From: Bradyrhizobium sp. ORS 278
GTDB taxonomy: Bacteria; Pseudomonadota; Alphaproteobacteria; Rhizobiales; Xanthobacteraceae
Assembly: GCF_000026145.1 (NCBI RefSeq)
Contig: NC_009445.1
Span: 2,170,001 to 2,234,000, forward strand
Direction: 5' to 3'
Length of the DNA: 64,000 nucleotides
Both the position numbers and the translations under genes were made by a program. The notes beneath the pieces are model-generated. The model was given only the letters and a program-made list of their open reading frames with translations, did not search any database and was not told the DNA's origin. Each line of letters starts with the position of its first letter. Position 1 is the stretch's first letter. Of this stretch, positions 59,613 through 64,000 are shown piece by piece.

Positions 59613-60410
59613 TCACGCGGTCCCGTGATCGGACTGCGTCGACACTGGCTGCCGCGGGCAGTTTGTCAGCCGCGCCGGCGTTCCCACCGCCGTGCAGCCT
59701 GCGGGCACATCGGCCGTGACGACGGCGCCCGCGCCGATCTTGGCGAAGTCGCCGATCGCGACGTCGCCCAGCACGATCGCGCCGGAGGACAGCAGCACGC
59801 CGCGGCCGATGCGCGGGCCGCGGCCGGGCAGCGCATCGCGCCGCCCGATCGTGACGTTCTGCAGGATCGTCACCTCGTCGCCGATGCTGCTATGGGCGCC
59901 GATCACGATGCCCGTCGCGTGATCGAGAAACACCGACGTGCCGATCCGCGCCGAGGGATGCATGCTGACCTGCAGCGCCGTCGAGCTCTCTGCCTGCAGC
60001 AGCAGGGCCAGATCAGACCGCCCGGCGGTCCACAGCCAGTGCGCGACGCGAAACGCCTGCAGCGCGATGTAGCCCTTGTAGTTCAAGAGCGGCGGCAGCA
60101 GCGCCGTGGTGGCCGGATCATGCGCCGCAATCGCATCGAGGTCGCGATGCGCCGCGTCGACGAGCCCGGGCGCCACGAGATGCGCCTCGCGCGCGAGCGC
60201 GGCAAACCGTGCCTGCTGAGCCGCGCTACGGCCAAGCCGAGCGCCGATCTGCTGCGCGACGACACTGCCGAGACCGGGATGATCGAGGACGGCGGCGGAC
60301 AGGGCACGGCCGAATACGGGATCGCGCGCGGCGGCCAGCTCTGCCTCGCGACGGAGGGATGACCACAAATCGTGCTTTCGGGTGGTCGGGCTGCTCGTCA
60401 TGGCGGTCAT
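59613..60410 (-). CDS. Serine O-acetyltransferase-like protein (CysE family)
   Basis: The product has 265 residues from ATG 60410, preceded by GGGGAG. A helical N-terminal domain (WSSLRREAELAAARDPVFGR to about residue 140, with NYKGYIALQAFRVAHWLW) is followed by the left-handed beta-helix of hexapeptide repeats. The active-site region reads LDHATGIVIGAHSSIGDEVT: the catalytic His and Asp-His pair are kept, but the GET that normally follows is GAH. In CysE this enzyme makes O-acetylserine from serine and acetyl-CoA for cysteine synthesis. The change suggests altered substrate or regulation. Confidence 0.82.
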   Translation of the reverse strand: MTAMTSSPTTRKHDLWSSLRREAELAAARDPVFGRALSAAVLDHPGLGSVVAQQIGARLGRSAAQQARFAALAREAHLVAPGLVDAAHRDLDAIAAHDPATTALLPPLLNYKGYIALQAFRVAHWLWTAGRSDLALLLQAESSTALQVSMHPSARIGTSVFLDHATGIVIGAHSSIGDEVTILQNVTIGRRDALPGRGPRIGRGVLLSSGAIVLGDVAIGDFAKIGAGAVVTADVPAGCTAVGTPARLTNCPRQPVSTQSDHGTA

Positions 60411-60819
60411 GGCTCCCCGGGCAACGGCGGCAGGATAGAGCGACGCTGACGCTCTTGCCAGCGCCCAGGGACGAGTTCGCGACTTCCGAGCCCTCCCTCC
60501 GGCGAATAATCACGCTATCGTCCCGCTGTGCCGCAAGCTCGCGCGCTCAAACCATCCTCCGATTGAGGGTTATCGCATTTGGCGATCGACGTGTTGTGCT
60601 GCTTCCACGCGGTCGTGGCCGGGCTTGTCCCGGCCATCCACGTCGTCCGACATACTGAGAACGACGTGGATGCTCGGGGACGGAGCCCCGGCATGACGTT
60701 GTGGAGACAGTTTTGCCAAAAGCTCTTACTGATCATCCGCAATGGCCATGGTCGGTACGGGTGCGCAGAACTAACGCTCGGTCTCCGGGAGGCGATAGGG
60801 ACAAACAATCTCAGGCGGA
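60411..60819. other. Gene-free interval with palindromic repeat
   Basis: This 409-base interval between the CysE-like gene and the frameshifted pseudogene has no supported frame. It holds the repeat at 60610-60698; the rest shows nothing I can interpret. Confidence 0.55.
60610..60698. repeat. Palindromic intergenic repeat (ATCCACGTCGT type)
   Basis: The inner 11-bp arms ATCCACGTCGT (60636-60646) and ACGACGTGGAT (60661-60671) are perfect inverted repeats. Flanking hairpins GGCCGGGCTTGTCCCGGCC and CGGGGACGGAGCCCCG, and the GCATGACG end, mark a dispersed Bradyrhizobium-type element. Confidence 0.75.
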
Positions 60820-61163
60820 GTGCGCAATGCCAAGCAACGGTTTCGAGAAGGTCGGTTCATCCCCGCCAACTTCCGCCTGAGCGAGAGGGCTGCCGCGATG
60901 CTGCGCGAGCTGACGGGGCTGGCTTCGCAGGACCGCGGCCGCACGACGCTGCCGGCTCTTCTGGGCGGAGGAGTATGACGAGATCAAGCGCTGGGTCATC
61001 GTCCATGGCGTATCGACCGGCTGGTACGCTGTCGACGAGTTGCCCGTGCGGCTGGTGCAGCAGGTCGATGGCGTGAGCCTGGCTCGTCACTCCGCGGCAT
61101 GCGCCGCGTTTCCAGGGCAGGACGATCGATTTTCAGGATACGAAGTTTGTTCTGATGCCGTAG
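60820..61163 (+). pseudogene. Small gene broken by two frameshifts
   Basis: Three consecutive frames read as one coherent protein of about 113 residues. Part 1 starts at GTG 60820 after GGCGGAG (RNAKQRFREGRFIPANFRLS, to LPALL near 60961). Part 2 is in the frame of 60962 (WAEEYDEIKRWVIVHGVSTG, then WYAVDELPVRLVQQVDGVSL, to about 61080). Part 3 is in the frame of 61083 (LVTPRHAPRFQGRTIDFQDT then KFVLMP, stop 61161-61163). Each junction requires a single-base frame change in the same direction, and neither lies in a long homopolymer. I do not recognise the family. Confidence 0.6.
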
Positions 61164-61399
61164 CCACGGACGTGCAATTCCCGCGACGTCTTGATCATCA
61201 TCAGCACGCGTGTTAGTAACTCAGTATGAAAAGCATCATCTCCATCGCATCGGTCTTCTTCCTGAACCGTTGATTGCGGCCCGCTCCGCGGGCGCACGAC
61301 ATGGCGCGGCCCACCGCCGCGTGTTTCAGGATCAGACCCCGCCAGTGACCGCGCAGCGCGCGGACCTATCTCACTTGGCCAAGCGATGAGAGCTTCTCC

Positions 61400-62230
61400 A
61401 TGCCCGACAATCCTATCTCGGCGGCGCGGCCGCCTGCGCTGTCGCCTGCGCAGATCGATCAGTTCATCCGTGACGGCTTCGTTAAGCTCGAACGCGCGTT
61501 TCCGCGCGAGCTGGCCGCGGCTGCGCGTGACATTCTCTGGCGCGACCTGCCGTGCCGCGCTGACGATCCGTCCTCATGGACGCGCCCGGTCGTCCGGCTC
61601 GGCCAATATCACGACGAGCCGTTCAAGCAGGCCGTCAACACGCCGCGCCTCCACGCCGCCTTTGATCAGCTGGTCGGTCCCGGAGGCTGGCGGCCCCGTC
61701 CGGGCCTCGGCACCTTCCCGGTGCGCTTTCCGCATCCCGATGATCCCGGCGATGCCGGCTGGCACGTCGATCTGAGCTTTCCCGGCCCTGACAGCAGCCC
61801 GGACCGGCAGACGGGCTTCCCCGATTGGCGCGTCAATTGGCGTTCCGAAGGCCGCGCGCTGCTTATGCTGTTCCTGTTTTCCGACACAGACGAGCATGAC
61901 GCGCCGACGCGCATCAAGACCGCCTCGCATCTCGACGTCGCGCGCTTTCTCGCGCCGGCGGGCGAGGCCGGTCGCTCCGCGGACGAGCTAAGCCAGTTCG
62001 CCGACCACCTCGAGCGCCCGCAGGTGCTCGCGACCGGAGAGGCCGGCGACGTCTATCTCTGCCACCCCTTCCTGGCGCATGCGGCGCAGATGCACCGGGG
62101 CACGGAGCCGCGCTTTCTCGCCCAGCCGCCGCTGCATCCAAAGGAGCCGGTCTGTCTCGATCGAGCGGATGCGGCCTATTCGCCGGTCGAGATCGCGATC
62201 CGGCGAGCGTTGAGCGAAAGCTCGATTTGA
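61400..62230 (+). CDS. Phytanoyl-CoA dioxygenase family protein
   Basis: The 276-residue protein is a predicted Fe(II)/2-oxoglutarate oxygenase. The N-terminal pattern SPAQIDQFIRDGFVKLERAF is typical of PhyH-family proteins. The iron-binding HxD is in GWHVDLSF (His122, Asp124), and the distal His lies in GDVYLCHPFLAHAAQMHRG, with Arg in EPRFLAQPP for 2-oxoglutarate. The substrate is unknown; bacterial PhyH members hydroxylate or halogenate diverse small molecules. No close operon partner exists on this strand. Confidence 0.86.
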   Translation: MPDNPISAARPPALSPAQIDQFIRDGFVKLERAFPRELAAAARDILWRDLPCRADDPSSWTRPVVRLGQYHDEPFKQAVNTPRLHAAFDQLVGPGGWRPRPGLGTFPVRFPHPDDPGDAGWHVDLSFPGPDSSPDRQTGFPDWRVNWRSEGRALLMLFLFSDTDEHDAPTRIKTASHLDVARFLAPAGEAGRSADELSQFADHLERPQVLATGEAGDVYLCHPFLAHAAQMHRGTEPRFLAQPPLHPKEPVCLDRADAAYSPVEIAIRRALSESSI

Positions 62231-62307
62231 GCTGCGGGCAGCACCAACCGCTGCCGCGTTGCTTTGAAGGAGATCTCCTCCATGCGTCGCGCCCACCAAG
62301 CGGCTCG

Positions 62308-63882
62308 CTAACGCGCGAACGGCTGCGCATCGAACTCTTTCACGAGTTTAATGAAGTCGTCCGCTCCGTCCGACGCGAGAACCCGCCCATCCTCAAAGCG
62401 CATGATCAGAAATTCGCGGCCGTACGCGGTCTCGCCCGCCGTTGCCAGCCAGAGCGCATGTTTCGACGCGACGTCGCAGAGTTTGAGGGAGAGAAACGCC
62501 GCCGCGCGGAGATCCGGACAGGGATCGAACGTGCGAAGAGAACGGACGTAGACCTGGGCCCGCGCGGGATCGTCCGCGCGAGCCTCCCTGACGGAATCCT
62601 CAGGCGCAGCGGGGACGCTGAAGGATGACAGCCTCGCGCCGTTTGCGCTGTCCCAGGCCGACCAGCCGTCCTTGGTCCGGGCGAAGACCTTGCTGCCGTC
62701 GGCGCCGAGGCGAATCTCGAGGACCTCGGCCTCCGTCACCAGCAGCTGCCGTTTGTTGGCGCGGATGATCTCGACGCCGAACGCGCGCGGCTCGTCGACC
62801 GCCCGCTGATAATCGTAGCCGACGGCAAACGTCGTGCGATCGTCGGACCAGGTGAGGAGGTCGCTGCCGAAGATGTCGTCGATATGGATCACGCGGCGCG
62901 CCGTTGCGGGGTCCCATAGCGTCGCCTGATCCGGCGTCTCCGATACGACGATCAGCCCGCGCGAGAACTCGATGCCGGACACCTGGTAGTTCCTGCACGG
63001 CGAGGCCCATCGCACCGCCGGAGGCGCCGCGTCGAGATCGACGAGCATCGCATCGATGCTGGCGCTGCTGGCGTCGAGTTCGGTCGGCGCGAGCAGCAGA
63101 TGGTGGCCGTCGAATGCAAACGCTCCGTGCGGACGCCCGCAGAAGGTGCGCAGCGTCTTTCCAGAGACATCGGCCACGATCGTCTTCCGGTTCATGTCGA
63201 TGAAATAGACGTGATAGGAAAAGGCTGGCTCCGCCAGTGGATCCATCGGATCGAACGCGTCCTTGGCTTCGCCCGAGGTCGTGACTTGGATGATGTCCGG
63301 GCGCTCGGTCGCATCGATGCCTTCGACCTTTTCGACATCGACCAGCGTCGCCAGTTTCTGCGCGATCAGATAGGCCTTCTCATCGGTCCGCTCGTACCTT
63401 CCGGTAGGATGCGGCCAGGATGACGGCCATTTGTGAACGACCCAGCTCCAGTCGCCGGGGCCGAGGGAGCCCGCGATATCAGCGGTATCGTCGATCCGCG
63501 CGCCCGTCTGCGCAGACCAGCCGATCGTCGCGACCTCGTTGCCATCGCGCGCGAGCCGTGCAACGACGCTGCGCCCGTCATGCGAGATCGCGATGCGGGT
63601 GAACCAGTCCTCAGCGTCCGCCAGGAATTCGCGCAGAATGGTTCCGGTCTTCAGATCCCGAACGGCGATCGCGGATTGGGTGCCGGCCACGAACCAAGTC
63701 CAGTCGGGGGCAATGGCCAACGCCCAGGTGTGGTCGGCTCCGATCTGCACCACCGCGACACGGTCCGGCGGAGGTCCGGCCGTGAGGCCAGGGCGCATGG
63801 GAATCGTGAGTCCCAGTCCAAGGACGAACGCTGCGGCCAACCAATGTCGCGCCGCATGCCAGTGCTCTCGTTTCGTCTCCAT
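62308..63882 (-). CDS. Membrane-anchored beta-propeller-like hypothetical protein
   Basis: The product has 524 residues from ATG 63882 after GGAGG. It has one N-terminal hydrophobic segment (HWLAAAFVLGLGLTIPM, about residues 12-28), acting as a signal anchor or signal peptide. The rest is a series of WD40/YVTN-like blades: VVQIGADHTWALAIAPDWTW, AIAVRDLKTGTILREFLADA, IAISHDGRSVVARLARDGNE, LLTWSDDRTTFAVGYDYQRA, and GWSAWDSANGARLSSF. No catalytic motif is visible. It is probably periplasmic and could be a binding or scaffolding protein. No neighbour clarifies its role within the window. Confidence 0.75.
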   Translation of the reverse strand: METKREHWHAARHWLAAAFVLGLGLTIPMRPGLTAGPPPDRVAVVQIGADHTWALAIAPDWTWFVAGTQSAIAVRDLKTGTILREFLADAEDWFTRIAISHDGRSVVARLARDGNEVATIGWSAQTGARIDDTADIAGSLGPGDWSWVVHKWPSSWPHPTGRYERTDEKAYLIAQKLATLVDVEKVEGIDATERPDIIQVTTSGEAKDAFDPMDPLAEPAFSYHVYFIDMNRKTIVADVSGKTLRTFCGRPHGAFAFDGHHLLLAPTELDASSASIDAMLVDLDAAPPAVRWASPCRNYQVSGIEFSRGLIVVSETPDQATLWDPATARRVIHIDDIFGSDLLTWSDDRTTFAVGYDYQRAVDEPRAFGVEIIRANKRQLLVTEAEVLEIRLGADGSKVFARTKDGWSAWDSANGARLSSFSVPAAPEDSVREARADDPARAQVYVRSLRTFDPCPDLRAAAFLSLKLCDVASKHALWLATAGETAYGREFLIMRFEDGRVLASDGADDFIKLVKEFDAQPFAR

Positions 63883-64000
63883 GAGACGCCTCCGAATGGA
63901 TCGGACAGTTGACCCAGTCAAACCGGTCCTCGGCGGGCAAACCGCAAGAGCTCGTTGCTCGGCATCCGCGTTCCGCCTCTCCAGCTCAACCCCATCCTTC

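Overview
The window looks like chromosomal DNA of a Bradyrhizobium-type alphaproteobacterium. It is GC-rich with strong G/C third-position bias, carries families typical of that group (DUF3551, DUF6894, TIGR02301, DUF2339, an AcuI/YhdH-type reductase), several Bradyrhizobium-style palindromic intergenic repeats, and GGAAC-N16/17-CGTT promoters of the EcfG general stress sigma factor. I see no insertion sequence, prophage, CRISPR array or rRNA. There is one tRNA (tRNA-Pro, CGG).

Layout. 0-3.8 kb: MFS transporter, acrylyl-CoA-reductase-type MDR enzyme, a secreted protein with a repetitive charged tail, a DUF6894 protein. 4.4-8.0 kb: two tandem methyl-accepting chemotaxis proteins with nearly identical signalling domains. 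8.0-13.8 kb, minus strand: a large DUF2339 membrane protein, a Cys-phosphatase, then a coupled group of YgfZ, Tag and an HD hydrolase. 14-23.3 kb: a dihydroorotase-like amidohydrolase, a lone CheZ, Nudix enzymes, an SRAP abasic-site protein, a GNAT protein, a FAD-linked dehydrogenase and Sua5/TsaC. 23.5-28.5 kb: tRNA-Pro, MarR regulator with a FAD monooxygenase, a third MCP, a DUF4142 protein.

28.5-44.2 kb is the most interesting part. It is a run of 15 minus-strand genes, nearly all joined by 4-base ATGA overlaps. In transcription order they encode inositol-phosphate synthase, a histidine phosphatase, a CgeB-like glycosyltransferase, a sugar nucleotidyltransferase, a CmoB-like methyltransferase, a glycoside hydrolase whose barrel appears circularly permuted, a phosphopentomutase, two SDR epimerases, a B12-binding radical SAM protein with a natural His6 run, a GT4 glycosyltransferase, three more CgeB-like glycosyltransferases, and a UDP-xylose-synthase-type SDR. 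There is no flippase, polymerase, ABC exporter or initiating phosphoglycosyltransferase. A sequence matching the EcfG consensus exactly lies upstream of the first gene. My inference is that the operon makes an inositol- and pentose-containing oligosaccharide or glycoconjugate in the cytoplasm under general stress control. I recall a TIGRFAM-defined 'rhizo-twelve' cassette with a B12/radical SAM marker that this probably matches; its product is, to my knowledge, unknown.

44.4-58 kb reads as stress and signalling territory: a GT9 glycosyltransferase converging on and overlapping a Crp/Fnr regulator, a 24-residue membrane peptide, a DUF3551 protein, a YihY/BrkB protein, a KaiC-like ATPase coupled to a hybrid histidine kinase, an amidase and a PAS histidine kinase. 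Several of these have EcfG-type promoters. 58-64 kb: DoxX, DUF899, an unknown all-beta small protein, a CysE-like acetyltransferase, a frameshifted pseudogene, a phytanoyl-CoA-dioxygenase-family protein and a membrane-anchored propeller-like protein.
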